Origin: Paracoccaceae bacterium
GTDB taxonomy: Bacteria; Pseudomonadota; Alphaproteobacteria; Rhodobacterales; Rhodobacteraceae
Reading direction: 5' to 3'
Assembly (NCBI GenBank): GCA_026707935.1
Contig: JAPOVX010000239.1
Coordinates: 1-41,032, forward strand
Length of the DNA stretch: 41,032 bases
The position numbers and the translations under genes were made by a program. Shown here in pieces: positions 1-8,890 of the stretch; positions within the stretch are counted from its first letter, which is position 1; the number at the start of each line of letters is the position of its first letter. Under the pieces are notes generated by a model. It searched no databases and was not told the origin of the DNA. It was given only the letters and a program-made list of their open reading frames with translations.

Positions 1-714
1 CGGGGCGACCAGGCCCGCGCGTGCACCGCCTTCGATCGCCATGTTGCAGACCGTCATTCGACCTTCCATCGACAGCTCGCGGATGGCCTGGCCGCAGTAT
101 TCGATGACGTGGCCCGTGCCCCCGGCCGCACCGGTTTCGCCGATGATCGACAGGGTGATGTCCTTGGCCGTGACGCCGGGCGACAGGGACCCGGTGACTT
201 CGACCTTCATGTTCTTCGATTTTTTCTGAATCAGTGTCTGCGTCGCCAGAACATGCTCGACTTCCGAAGTACCGATCCCGTGGGCGAGAGCCCCGAACGC
301 ACCGTGGGTTGCCGTATGCGAATCCCCGCAGACGATTGTCATGCCAGGCAGGGTCCACCCCTGCTCCGGCCCGATGATATGAACGATCCCCTGGCGAATG
401 TCGTTGACGTCGTAATATTCGATACCAAAATCCCTGGCATTCATTTCGAGCGCCTCGACCTGGATCCGGCTTTCCTCGTTGGCTATTCCGTTCACCCGGT
501 CGACAGTCGTCGGGACGTTGTGATCAGGGACGGCGACCGTCTTCCCGGGCGCCCTGACACGTCGATTGGCCAGGCGCAGCCCTTCGAAAGCCTGGGGGCT
601 GGTCACTTCGTGCACGAGATGCCTGTCGATATAGAGAAGACAGGTTCCATCTTCCGCTTCGTCGACCACATGTGCGTCCCAGATCTTGTCGTAAAGCGTT
701 CTTGGTTCTGGCAT
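1..714 (-). CDS. leuC: 3-isopropylmalate dehydratase large subunit (N-terminal part, cut by window edge)
   Basis: This enzyme isomerises 2-isopropylmalate to 3-isopropylmalate in leucine synthesis, as a heterodimer with LeuD in the cytoplasm. The first 238 residues are visible and read through to base 1. They begin [17 protein letters not shown] and include the family hallmarks [26 protein letters not shown] and [20 protein letters not shown], the last carrying the first [4Fe-4S] cysteine. The ATG at 714 is preceded by GGGAGAG seven bases upstream on the minus strand. The C-terminal half, with the CxxC iron-sulfur ligands, lies outside the window. The aconitase superfamily has relatives such as homoaconitase, but the match to bacterial LeuC is close. 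The neighbouring monooxygenase pair is divergent and unrelated in function. Confidence 0.95.
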   Translation of the reverse strand, partial: MPEPRTLYDKIWDAHVVDEAEDGTCLLYIDRHLVHEVTSPQAFEGLRLANRRVRAPGKTVAVPDHNVPTTVDRVNGIANEESRIQVEALEMNARDFGIEYYDVNDIRQGIVHIIGPEQGWTLPGMTIVCGDSHTATHGAFGALAHGIGTSEVEHVLATQTLIQKKSKNMKVEVTGSLSPGVTAKDITLSIIGETGAAGGTGHVIEYCGQAIRELSMEGRMTVCNMAIEGGARAGLVAP

Positions 715-1330
715 GGGCGCTCTCCCGGTATTCGATCCATGGTGCCTTTGTGCGCGCAGACACCCCCTCGCCCGACGTTCGGCAGCTGGTCACGAGTTCC
801 GAGCCCTGTGCTTGTCGCCGGATTTCAGGGTCGTGTCATTCCCTATTCAGGAACCGGAGACGACGCAAGCCTGCGGTCAAGAGGCCGCAAACCGTAATTC
901 GCGCGGGCACGGGCCCATTCGCGTGGTCTTTCCAGCCCCTATCACGGACAAACGCTGCATCTGTCACGTTACACGTGCGGCCTGGCACCATTTGCGAGGA
1001 GCCCGGGTCTGCGCGACCTCAACCGATGTACCTGCCGCTGGCCAGGTGCGCTGACCGCAGTGGCCGGATCCGGCGCGGCAGGGTAGCCTGTGGAGCGGCA
1101 GGAGCAGCCAGGACGAACAGCTTGATGCCCGGGCTGCGACAGGTTTACCAACCGCCTCGTGACAGGCTGAGTTCCGGATACGGGGAATCGCGCGGCGTTG
1201 GGCGCGTGGACCATGCCGCCCCCGGCGGGCGGCAAAGGATTGAAGGGGCACTTTACGCGCGTCCGGTCTGCGATTATCGATTCCGGATGACGGCAGCCGG
1301 CCGGTCAGGCAGACAGGGAGATTGGCCCGT
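715..1330. other. intergenic region between divergent leuC and monooxygenase operon
   Basis: This stretch of 616 bases has no ORF with a recognisable protein on either strand. It must hold the promoters of leuC (minus) and of the monooxygenase pair (plus). The only clear sequence symmetry is CACGT-TAC-ACGTG at 965-977. No gene for a dedicated regulator lies here. Confidence 0.5.
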
Positions 1331-2869
1331 ATGATCAGGACAGGCGAGGAATATCGAGAGTCCATCCGGGACGGGCGCGAGATCTACATGGATGGAGAAC
1401 GCGTGGACGACGTTACCGTCCACCCGATGTTCAAGCCGCTGGTCGACATTCGGGCGCGGATTTACGACCTGCAACACGACCCGGATGCCCGGAACATCCT
1501 GACGATCGAGCAGGATGGCGAAACCAACGCAGTCGGAAACGCCCTGCCGTTGACCCGGGACGACTGGTGGATGAAGCGCCGGGCTACCGACTTCGTGCTG
1601 GAAGATGCCGGGGGAATCGTCACGCGGGTCGGAGACGAGACCGTGGGAGAGATGTGGTCACTCTACGATGGCCAGGACGTGCTCAACCAGGTCGACCCGC
1701 AATTTGCAAGAAACATCGAGAACCACATCTACAAGGTGCTCCGGCAGGACCCGTTCCACGTATCGGCAAATACCGATCCAAAGGGCGACCGGTCCAAGGC
1801 CCCGAAGGACCAGGATCCGGACATGCTGCTGCATGTTTCCGGAGAAACCGACGCAGGAATCATCGTGCGCGGCGCCAAGTTCGAGACCGCGGCCGCGTAT
1901 GCCAACCAGGCGTTCACCAAACCGACGATTGCGAACTGGGCCAACGAGGAACTGTCCGACTACGCCGTCGGGTTCATATGCGACCTCGGTTCACCCGGTC
2001 TGAAGTTCATCTGCAGATCGGGGTTCTCGGGAGCCCGGGGCGATGCTCGGGACTACCCGTTGGCCAATCGCCTCGACGAAGTCGACACCCTGCTCATCTT
2101 CGACAATGTCCTGGTTCCCTGGGAAAACGTCCTGTTCTACCGCCACACGAAGGCCGCGACGTTCATCCGTGCAACGCTGCACAGATACTCCGCCTTCGCC
2201 TTCGTCCAGCGCACGCTCAAGCAGGCCGACATGATGATCGGAGCGGCCCTGTTCAATGCGCGCCAGACGGGCCTCGAGAAACAGCCGGCGGTCCAGGAAA
2301 AGCTGGCCCAGATCGCCGTATGGCGCGAGGGCATCAACGCCCACCTGACCGCGGCCGTCGCCCTGGCCGAAAGGTCCCCGGCAAACCTGCTCATGCCCAA
2401 CCAGTCGCTGCTGTACACAGGCCGGGTCCATGCCATTTCGAATCTTCCCTCCATGATGCACCTGGCGAGGGAGCTTTGCGGCGGGCAGATCTGCGTCACT
2501 CCCAGTACCGCGACGTTCGAAGCCCCCGAAACTGGACCCTGGATGGAAAAATACTACACGATCAACGAGAACTGGGTCGCGGAAGACCGGCGAAAGCTCC
2601 TGGCCTTTGCGCGCGATCTTCTCAATTCCGATTACGCCGGGCACCGGCTGACGTTTCAGCTGTTTGCCCAGTCACCGCCGTTCGCCCATCTCGCGGCCGT
2701 CTACCGGAACTTCGGTTGGGACGGCCCCCTGAATTTCGTCAAGGATGCCGCCGGCCTGTCCGACAAGGTCCTGACGGGCGTGCGTCCGATGCGCGGCGAC
2801 AGCGCGGTCGCCCAGAAATTCGCCCATGAGGCAGGAACCGGCACGCCCGCAAGGCCAGGGCAGGAATGA
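1331..2869 (+). CDS. HpaB-family FADH2-dependent monooxygenase (4-hydroxyphenylacetate 3-hydroxylase type)
   Basis: The product is 512 residues and looks like the oxygenase component of a two-component flavin monooxygenase (HpaB/PvcC/TftD type). Such enzymes hydroxylate phenolic or other aromatic substrates using reduced FAD supplied by a partner reductase. Family features include the N-terminal RTGEEYRESIRDGREIYMDG, VTVHPMFKPLVDIRARIYDL, the central segment FDNVLVPWENVLFYR and the helical C-terminal acyl-CoA-dehydrogenase-like half. ATG 1331 is chosen because GGGAG lies 10 bases upstream; the in-frame TTG at 1322 would sit almost on the ribosome site. The stop overlaps the start of the flavin reductase gene by four bases (ATGA), so the two are almost certainly co-translated. 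The substrate cannot be read from the sequence; relatives act on 4-hydroxyphenylacetate, chlorophenols or pyoverdine precursors. Confidence 0.88.
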   Translation: MIRTGEEYRESIRDGREIYMDGERVDDVTVHPMFKPLVDIRARIYDLQHDPDARNILTIEQDGETNAVGNALPLTRDDWWMKRRATDFVLEDAGGIVTRVGDETVGEMWSLYDGQDVLNQVDPQFARNIENHIYKVLRQDPFHVSANTDPKGDRSKAPKDQDPDMLLHVSGETDAGIIVRGAKFETAAAYANQAFTKPTIANWANEELSDYAVGFICDLGSPGLKFICRSGFSGARGDARDYPLANRLDEVDTLLIFDNVLVPWENVLFYRHTKAATFIRATLHRYSAFAFVQRTLKQADMMIGAALFNARQTGLEKQPAVQEKLAQIAVWREGINAHLTAAVALAERSPANLLMPNQSLLYTGRVHAISNLPSMMHLARELCGGQICVTPSTATFEAPETGPWMEKYYTINENWVAEDRRKLLAFARDLLNSDYAGHRLTFQLFAQSPPFAHLAAVYRNFGWDGPLNFVKDAAGLSDKVLTGVRPMRGDSAVAQKFAHEAGTGTPARPGQE

Positions 2870-4092
2870 CCTCGCCCTACAAACCGGACCCTACGCCAGC
2901 GACCTACGGCGCGGACGCAACGTTCCCCGATTGGTCACAAGCCCTTCGCCAGCAGTTCCTGGCGGGAATGGCCCATGCTGCAAGCGCCGTGAGCGTCGTG
3001 ACCACGGACGGGACAGCCGGTCGCGCCGGTGTTACCGTTTCAGCGATGACCTCCGTCTCGGCGGACATGGAGAAACCGACGCTTCTCGTCTGCATTCATT
3101 ACCTGAGCCCGGCCGCGTCCCGAATCCTCGGGAATGGCACGTTCTGTGTCAATATCCTGCGCACCGACCAGTCCTACGTCTCCGACACCTTTGCCGGCCG
3201 CCTGAAACCGGGCTCTGGCGACAAGTTTGATTGTGCCGATTGGACATCCATGAAGACCGGGTCTCCCCGCATACTGGATCCCCTGGCAGCCTTCGACTGC
3301 ACGGTCATTCAGAGCGACCGGATCGGTACGCATCACGTCTTTGTCGGGGAAGTGGAGGACATCTTCACGGAAACCGCGGGATCGCCCCTGATCTATTCAC
3401 ATCGAACCTATGGCCGGACGACGGCCATCGACACCGCCGAATCCATTCGCGGAGGTGCAGGACAAACCGAACGCAGCACCCGGATCGGGTGTTTTCACAC
3501 GTTCGGGCCCGTTGTCGTGCCCAACCTGATTGCCCGGATGCAGCCTGGACCGGAATTGGACCTGGTACTCGTCGAAGGCGACCAGATCAGGATTCTGCAG
3601 GCCCTCGGATCGGGAGAGATCGACATCGCCCTGATCTACGGGTTCGAGATCGGCGACGCATTCTCAGTGGAACACCTGGCAAGCCTTCCACCCTATGTCC
3701 TGCTGGCCGCGGATTCCCCGCTCGCCGGTCATCCATCCCTGTCCCTTGCGCGGCTGGCCCGGGAACCGATGGTGCTGCTCGAAACACCCCCGAGTACCGA
3801 ATACTTCCTGTCGCTGTTCACCGCGGCCGGGCTACAGCCAAATGTACGCTTTCGCCTCGCTTCCCTTGAAATGGTCCGGGGACTCGTCGGGCACGGTTTC
3901 GGATACTCCCTGCTGTCGACGAGGCCGGCATCGGACATGACCTACGATGGCCGCGAACTGGCGACGCGACCGCTTGCCGACAACGTCGCCGGAAGCCCGG
4001 TCGTCCTCGTTCGCAGGCGCGATGAAGAGCCGGAAGGCCTGGCAAGTGAATTCGCCCACCAGTGCCGCCGGTATTTCGCCCGCTTCGGATAG
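2866..4092 (+). CDS. flavin reductase fused to a LysR-type substrate-binding domain
   Basis: The product is 408 residues with two domains. Residues about 28-190 are a flavin reductase (HpaC/FMN-binding split barrel) domain: FLAGMAHAASAVSVVTTDG, VTVSAMTSVSADMEKPTLLV, NGTFCVNIL, FVGEVEDI. Residues about 203-405 resemble the effector domain of LysR regulators (type 2 periplasmic-binding fold): FGPVVVPNLIARM, DQIRILQALGSGEIDIALIYG and LVGHGFGYSLL. No DNA-binding helix-turn-helix is present. The first domain should reduce FAD or FMN with NAD(P)H for the oxygenase encoded just upstream. The second may bind the aromatic substrate and gate reduction, as the MarR-like C-terminal domain of Acinetobacter 4-hydroxyphenylacetate hydroxylase reductase does; that role is inference. 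The gene overlaps the oxygenase stop by four bases. The reading frame is continuous, so this is a real fusion rather than two adjacent genes. Confidence 0.88.
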   Translation: MTSPYKPDPTPATYGADATFPDWSQALRQQFLAGMAHAASAVSVVTTDGTAGRAGVTVSAMTSVSADMEKPTLLVCIHYLSPAASRILGNGTFCVNILRTDQSYVSDTFAGRLKPGSGDKFDCADWTSMKTGSPRILDPLAAFDCTVIQSDRIGTHHVFVGEVEDIFTETAGSPLIYSHRTYGRTTAIDTAESIRGGAGQTERSTRIGCFHTFGPVVVPNLIARMQPGPELDLVLVEGDQIRILQALGSGEIDIALIYGFEIGDAFSVEHLASLPPYVLLAADSPLAGHPSLSLARLAREPMVLLETPPSTEYFLSLFTAAGLQPNVRFRLASLEMVRGLVGHGFGYSLLSTRPASDMTYDGRELATRPLADNVAGSPVVLVRRRDEEPEGLASEFAHQCRRYFARFG

Positions 4093-4149
4093 CCGCGGAA
4101 TCGATCACGCTCGTCGCCTTGCCGGAAATCGACAAATGGTTTTCGACGG

Positions 4150-5304
4150 TCAAAGGCCTGACTCGAGGACGTCGAGAAGCGAATCCATCATGCGGTCGCA
4201 GCGCCTGACCTGGTCCCTGGCGATATACTCGTCCGGCTTGTGGCCCTGTTCCATTGAGCCGGGGCCGCAAACGACCGTCGGTACGTTCAATTGTTCCGAA
4301 AACAGCCCGCCTTCGGTTCCGAAGTCGACACGGGTCAGGCCCCCGGTTTCCGCAAGCGCCCGAACGAACCGCACGATGTCGGAATTCGCCGGCGTCTCCA
4401 GTCCCGGATAGCCGAATTCGGTCGTGTAGCTGACGCCGCAACCGGCATGCGCTCCGCAAACCGGAGCGATGCGCTCCCTGACCGCGTTGTCCAACTCCCG
4501 GATGATGCCATCCGGGTCATCGCCGGGAAGGTTTCGGATCTCGAAATCAATGGTGCATCGATCCGGCACGATGTTCAGTTGCGTTCCACCGGCGATCTTT
4601 CCGACATGGAGCGTCGTGCACGGAACGGAGTAGCCGTCATCTCTTCTGCCGGCTTCGGCCAGACCTCGTTGCTTTCTCCTGAGAACCGAAACCAGTTCCG
4701 TGCCGAGATGGATGGCATTGACGGCCAGTGGCGCGAGCGCCGAGTGCCCGGCGATGCCCCGGGCGACGGCCCGATACGCGGTCTTGCCCTTGTGCCCGGT
4801 TGCGACCGCCATCGAAGTCGGCTCGCCAACGATGCAAAACGCGGGCCTGCACGCCGTAGAGGCGATCGCCGGGATGAGATCCCTGACACCGATACATCCG
4901 ATCTCCTCGTCATAGGAAAGCGCCAGGTGCAGGGGTGACGCAAGCCGGCGACCGGCGGCGCGGCCGGCGGCGGCGAGCGCGCAGGCAACAAATCCCTTCA
5001 TGTCTGCCGTACCCCTGCCAAAGAAAAGCCCGCCGTTCCGGGTGAGCCTGAACGGGTCAACCGTCCAACCCTCCTGATCGGCAGGAACCACGTCCGTGTG
5101 TCCCGACAACATGACTCCCTTGCGCCCTGGCGGCCCGATCGTGGCGAAAAGGTTGGTGCGCTCGTCAGGCACCGTGGACACGAGGCGGCTCCCGATACCG
5201 AACGACGCCAGGTACTCCGAGACAAAACGCATCAAGCCGCGATTTGGCTGGAGGCTGACGGTCGGGAAACCAACCAGCCGTTCAAGAATGTCGAGACTGT
5301 CCAT
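4150..5304 (-). CDS. M20 family deacylase, acetylornithine deacetylase (ArgE)-like
   Basis: This is a 384-residue zinc metallopeptidase-fold amidohydrolase. The M20 ligands are visible: H69 in GHTDVVPADQEGW, D101 in GRGTADMKGF, E133/E134 in SYDEEIGC (E133 the likely general base), E161 in IVGEPTS and H355 in GHKPDEYI. A dimerisation (lid) domain sits in the middle. The closest familiar pattern is ArgE, which removes acetate from N2-acetylornithine, but related enzymes remove other acyl groups, so the substrate is open. ATG 5304 is preceded by an AGGACGGG-type ribosome site; an in-frame GTG 36 bases upstream is less likely. A PanB-like gene lies upstream on the same strand, and the downstream neighbour is the convergent reductase fusion. 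No other arginine-pathway gene is nearby, which weakens a biosynthetic reading. Confidence 0.82.
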   Translation of the reverse strand: MDSLDILERLVGFPTVSLQPNRGLMRFVSEYLASFGIGSRLVSTVPDERTNLFATIGPPGRKGVMLSGHTDVVPADQEGWTVDPFRLTRNGGLFFGRGTADMKGFVACALAAAGRAAGRRLASPLHLALSYDEEIGCIGVRDLIPAIASTACRPAFCIVGEPTSMAVATGHKGKTAYRAVARGIAGHSALAPLAVNAIHLGTELVSVLRRKQRGLAEAGRRDDGYSVPCTTLHVGKIAGGTQLNIVPDRCTIDFEIRNLPGDDPDGIIRELDNAVRERIAPVCGAHAGCGVSYTTEFGYPGLETPANSDIVRFVRALAETGGLTRVDFGTEGGLFSEQLNVPTVVCGPGSMEQGHKPDEYIARDQVRRCDRMMDSLLDVLESGL

Positions 5305-5362
5305 TCTACCCGTCCTGTTGGACCCGACTCGGGACCACACGCGCGCGCGCGCCTGGCGAAAT

Positions 5363-5390
5363 CCGGGGCCCGGCCCGGGCCAATCCCCGG
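5363..5390 (-). terminator. GC-rich hairpin after the PanB-like gene
   Basis: CCGGGG at 5363-5368 can pair with CCCCGG at 5385-5390, with an inner GGCCC/GGGCC stem at 5367-5371 and 5377-5381 as an alternative. It lies just past the stop of the PanB-like gene on the minus strand and before argE. There is no T-run, so it may be a weak or Rho-aided terminator. Next to it, 5336-5352 is an alternating purine-pyrimidine tract (ACAC followed by CG repeats). Confidence 0.35.
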
Positions 5391-5399
5391 CCCGACGGG

Positions 5400-6215
5400 T
5401 CAGTCGAGCCGCGAGACAAATCGATCGAGTTCATCGGGGTCGACGTCGACAGTTTCGGCATCAGACGGAAACCTGCCGTCGACGCAGGCCCGGCGGAAGT
5501 CGGCAAGAGCCGCGACCCTGGCATCCTGCACCTGGCGATTCAACTCCAGCAGGTTCCCGAACGCGCGTGCATGCCGCGGTCTGTCGTCCTGTTCCCCGCA
5601 AATGTCGTTGCAAAACAGGTAATCCACGTCACCGCCGGGACCGGAGCCGAGCGATACGGTGATCAACCCGCAGCGCCGGCTGATTTCGGACATGACGGGG
5701 CCGGGAATGACTTCTGCTTCGACCATCACGGCACCCGCACTCTCGAGGCGCCTGAAATCCTCGTATAGCCGGAAGGCCTCGTCAGCCGTCTTTCCAACCG
5801 CTCTCAGGCCTCCCCGCCAACTGCTCTTCCGCGGGACCAGTCCAAGGTGGCCCATGACCGGAATATCTTCTCCGGCCAGCATTTCGACGATCTTCATGCT
5901 GCGCGCGGTCAAGACGGCGTCCGCGCCGAGTTCCATCGCCTTCATTGCCGCCCGCAGTATATCATCGGGCAACGGGTAACGGACCAGATCAATCGCGGCG
6001 GTCAGAAACAGCCTGCCTGATCCCCGCCTGACCGCCTCGATGTTCCAGGCGTTTCCGATGATCAGGTCGATTCCCGCCGCTTCGGCGGCGGCGGCTTCTT
6101 CGGCCGCATTGGCCGTGGTCTGGACCCATTTCCGTTTGCCCTTGCCCGCGAGCAGATCTTCGATCGTCCAGTTCCTCTCTGCCGGACTCGCTGCCCAGGT
6201 GTAGATTCTCTTCAT
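5400..6215 (-). CDS. divergent PanB-like (ketopantoate hydroxymethyltransferase superfamily) protein
   Basis: The 271-residue product has a TIM-barrel of the PanB/phosphoenolpyruvate mutase type. Recognisable pieces are IPVMGHLGLVP (residues 118-128), VGKTADEAFRLYEDFRRLESAGA (about 140-162) and VEAEVIPGPVMSEI followed by ITVSLGSGPGGD. In genuine PanB the metal is held by Asp in the GDS motif and by Glu in a KxEGG motif. Here those positions read GNAW (N55) and AVLTARS, so both metal ligands appear lost. Ketopantoate synthesis is therefore doubtful, and the protein may act on another oxo-acid or phospho-acid. ATG 6215 is used because it starts the barrel and has AAGGAG 12 bases upstream on the minus strand. 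It lies 95 bases upstream of argE on the same strand. Confidence 0.72.
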   Translation of the reverse strand: MKRIYTWAASPAERNWTIEDLLAGKGKRKWVQTTANAAEEAAAAEAAGIDLIIGNAWNIEAVRRGSGRLFLTAAIDLVRYPLPDDILRAAMKAMELGADAVLTARSMKIVEMLAGEDIPVMGHLGLVPRKSSWRGGLRAVGKTADEAFRLYEDFRRLESAGAVMVEAEVIPGPVMSEISRRCGLITVSLGSGPGGDVDYLFCNDICGEQDDRPRHARAFGNLLELNRQVQDARVAALADFRRACVDGRFPSDAETVDVDPDELDRFVSRLD

Positions 6216-6610
6216 GATTTCCGCTGACTCCTTCAAACTCGGGGACCATGCGGCGGACACCAAGCAAACTGAACGACGGCATGTTACCTGTCGTGGCCTG
6301 CCGGCGCGCGCGAATTCCGCGCGCATTCCACCGGACGGGATATGGCCAAATATGTGCCCCAGATCAATCCGTTGCGGGCGAACCGGCATCGTGCCGGAAT
6401 CGGTCTCGGAGCGCCAGTACGGAAAACGCTGCCCCTGTCTCCCTGCGCCAACCTGACTCACCCGCGCGGTCGCCGTCGGATGGCGAATGCCGTTCCGCAG
6501 GACGACATTGACATGCTGGTCTCCCGTCCTGAGCCGCGTACTCGCTTTTGCGGACGTTTCCCGCCATAATGACCAAAGATCACCGATCGGCCGGTTGAGG
6601 AACAGGACCA
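6216..6610. other. intergenic region between divergent PanB-like and VOC genes
   Basis: These 395 bases show no convincing coding potential. Open frames here lack family motifs and extend only as upstream tails of the PanB-like frame. The region presumably holds the promoters of both divergent genes, but no strong promoter pair or operator was identified. Confidence 0.45.
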
Positions 6611-7003
6611 ATGGTAACAGGGATTCGATCAATGGCGATCATCCCCGCGCGGGACGTCGAAACATCCGCCCGGTTCTACGCAGAAATGCTGGGTTTCGAT
6701 GCCAACAGCTTCTTTCGTGATGATGACGGGACCGCTTTTTTTGCAATCGTCGGTCTTGGAACCGTGACGATCGGACTTCAGAAACTGGATGAATTCGTCG
6801 TGCACGAAGGGACGGTCGCCTACATCTACGTCGACGACGCGAAAACTCTCGCGCGGCGCTTCACCGACGCCGGTGGAACGCTCCGGCATCCGCCGCACAA
6901 GACCTTCTACGGGATTCTCGAGTTTGACCTGAAGGATCCCGACGGCCACGTCATTGCATTCGGGCAGGACCTGGAGCCGGGACCGGGCGGCCCCGGGTTA
7001 TGA
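6611..7003 (+). CDS. VOC superfamily (glyoxalase/bleomycin resistance-like) protein
   Basis: This 130-residue protein has a single vicinal-oxygen-chelate unit. MAIIPARDVETSARFYAEML is the typical beta-alpha opening (DxxxSxxFY), and GILEFDLKDPDGHVIAFGQ is the typical final strand with the DPDGH turn and a glutamate metal-ligand candidate. The family includes glyoxalases, extradiol dioxygenases and antibiotic-binding proteins; nothing here decides among them. The start has GAGGAACAGGA upstream. The stop is eight bases before the MscS gene, so the two are probably co-transcribed. Confidence 0.8.
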   Translation: MVTGIRSMAIIPARDVETSARFYAEMLGFDANSFFRDDDGTAFFAIVGLGTVTIGLQKLDEFVVHEGTVAYIYVDDAKTLARRFTDAGGTLRHPPHKTFYGILEFDLKDPDGHVIAFGQDLEPGPGGPGL

Positions 7004-7011
7004 GATGAACG

Positions 7012-8526
7012 ATGGAATCTGAAGTCGAACAGGATGGCGCCCTCCCCGGAGGTTCCGGTGGCGCGGAAGACCTGACGCCTCTCGAGACCGTGGCCATTGA
7101 CACGGTCGTACTGCTGAATGAAATCCAGCAGTTCATGGCGGGCCTGCTGCTGCCGTCCCGGCTCACCCAGGTCGGGATTACCCTGGCCCTGCTCGCCGTC
7201 TCGCTCGTCCTGTCCAGGTTTGTCACCCGCCGCTTCACCCGGTGGCTTCGGGCCCGTGAAGGGTGGCCGCTCTGGCAAATGCGGTTCATGGCGATCTGCA
7301 ACCAGCGCTGGCATGCGATTATCTTTGTCGCCCTGATCTGGCTGACCGTGGGAATCATGCAACAGGTCACCTGGCCGAGCCGAAGTTACCTGCTCGGGAT
7401 CCTGGCGACGCTGACGACTGCCTGGCTGTGTATTTCCATCGCGGGGCGCCTCATCCGGAACCGGTCGCTCCGCAAGCTTACCGTCGGTGTGGCCTGGATC
7501 TGGGTGACCTTGCAGATACTCGGTCTCTGGGACTATTTCCAGAATCTGCTCGATGCCGCCGCGCTCAACCTCGGCGCGACGCGGATTTCGCTCCTGGTCG
7601 TTCTCCAGATCGCCATGGCGATCGCCATCTTTCTCGGCATCGCCAACGTGCTGAGCAAGACAATCGCCAGGAGAATCAACCGAAACGACGATATTTCCCC
7701 GTCCCTGAAGGTCCTTTCGATCAAGCTGACCAAACTTGGCCTCTACGGCGCCGCCTTCGTCCTGGGCGTTCAGGCGGTCGGCTTCGATCTCACGACGCTG
7801 ACGGTTCTTTCGGGCGCGATCGGCCTTGGCCTGGGATTCGGATTGCAGAAGATCGTCTCCAACCTCGTTTCTGGCGTCATTCTCCTGATGGACAAGTCGA
7901 TCAAGCCCGGCGACGTCATCTCGCTCGACAATACGTTCGGGTGGATTTCGGATCTCGGTGCGCGGTATGCGTCGGTCGTGACCCGCGATGGCAAGGAATA
8001 CCTGATTCCGAACGAAGACCTGATTACCCAGCAGGTCGTCAACTGGTCCCATTCCGACGAATTCGTCCGACTCGAGATCAGTTTCGGGGTGAGCTACGAC
8101 AACGATCCTCATGTGGTTCGCCGCGTCGCGACCGCATGCGTGGCCGGCCTCGATCGCGTCATTTCCGATCCGTCTCCTGTCTGCCATATCATCGCTTTCG
8201 GCGAAAGTTCGGTGGACTACGTTCTCCGGTTCTGGATATCCGATCCGTCGATGGGATTGGCCAATGTCCGTGGCAACGCGTTCCTCGCACTTTGGGACGC
8301 GCTCAAGGAAAACGGGATCAGTATCCCGTATCCACACCGCGACATCCGGCTCGTCGACCCTGCTCCCGAATCTCCTCGCTCTCCAAACGAATCACGGCCG
8401 GTCCGCGGTCAATCCGCTCTTCAGCACCGGGAAAATCAACGTGCAGGTCACGAGCCGGACCGTCGTCGGCCAGAGTCCGGCGCACTGGACAAGGCAGGTC
8501 CGCCCCCACAAACGCTCGACAGGTGA
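7012..8526 (+). CDS. MscS-family mechanosensitive ion channel
   Basis: The 504-residue inner-membrane protein should open under membrane tension to release solutes on hypo-osmotic shock. An N-terminal extension of several hydrophobic helices (about residues 40-235) precedes the pore helix and MscS core. The signature reads GAIGLGLGFGLQKIVSNLVS followed by GVILLMDKSIKPGDVISL, as in the pore-lining helix and beta domain of the family. The cytoplasmic alpha-beta domain follows (FVRLEISFGVSYDND). The last 50 or so residues are polar and proline-rich with no family match, so they may be a disordered tail. ATG 7012 lies directly behind the VOC stop, consistent with an operon. Length is above the 286 residues of E. 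coli MscS and like the larger alphaproteobacterial homologues. Confidence 0.9.
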   Translation: MESEVEQDGALPGGSGGAEDLTPLETVAIDTVVLLNEIQQFMAGLLLPSRLTQVGITLALLAVSLVLSRFVTRRFTRWLRAREGWPLWQMRFMAICNQRWHAIIFVALIWLTVGIMQQVTWPSRSYLLGILATLTTAWLCISIAGRLIRNRSLRKLTVGVAWIWVTLQILGLWDYFQNLLDAAALNLGATRISLLVVLQIAMAIAIFLGIANVLSKTIARRINRNDDISPSLKVLSIKLTKLGLYGAAFVLGVQAVGFDLTTLTVLSGAIGLGLGFGLQKIVSNLVSGVILLMDKSIKPGDVISLDNTFGWISDLGARYASVVTRDGKEYLIPNEDLITQQVVNWSHSDEFVRLEISFGVSYDNDPHVVRRVATACVAGLDRVISDPSPVCHIIAFGESSVDYVLRFWISDPSMGLANVRGNAFLALWDALKENGISIPYPHRDIRLVDPAPESPRSPNESRPVRGQSALQHRENQRAGHEPDRRRPESGALDKAGPPPQTLDR

Positions 8527-8890
8527 TCGACCGCGGATTCATCAGGACCCTCCCCTGCCGAAATTGACCGAAAACGATCGCGTGGCACATTTCGCCGACA
8601 GTCCCGAAGCCGTCGCCGATCAATGATGTCTTCACGGGTCGTGCGCGCTGAACATGCCGTACCGGCAATTCGTAATCCGGTGAGAATCATGCTGGACCTG
8701 CAAGCAACACCCCCGGTCTACCTTTTCCATTTGCCGTGTCGTCTTCCGCACCGCGGTTCGTGGCGGGTCGCCGCGCTCCCGGCATGTGCAGGGCCGGGGA
8801 AACCGAACCTCATGGGGGCATGTTTGACTGCCCAAGAAGCCATGAACCCGCACCGAGGGTTCGAACCGGCCATGCGTCAGACTTCATGCG
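8527..8890. other. intergenic region after the MscS gene
   Basis: About 360 bases with no recognisable gene. Short open frames occur but none has a family motif. The stretch probably carries the promoter of the following sigma-factor remnant or is decayed sequence. Confidence 0.4.

Noticed and set aside
965-977. CACGT-TAC-ACGTG inverted repeat as an operator
   Set aside because: The arms are only five bases, it has no second copy, and no regulator gene lies nearby, so there is not enough to call it a site.
1322-1330. Earlier TTG start for the HpaB-like gene
   Set aside because: GGGAG lies almost next to TTG 1322 but 10 bases before ATG 1331, which suits the ATG.
6907-8337. Long minus-strand frame opposite the MscS gene
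   Set aside because: It is rich in Arg, Asp and Pro and has no family motif, while the plus strand carries an unmistakable MscS protein.
8855-8880. GGTTCGAACC, like a tRNA T-loop
   Set aside because: No pairing acceptor, D or anticodon arms occur upstream, so it is a chance palindrome.
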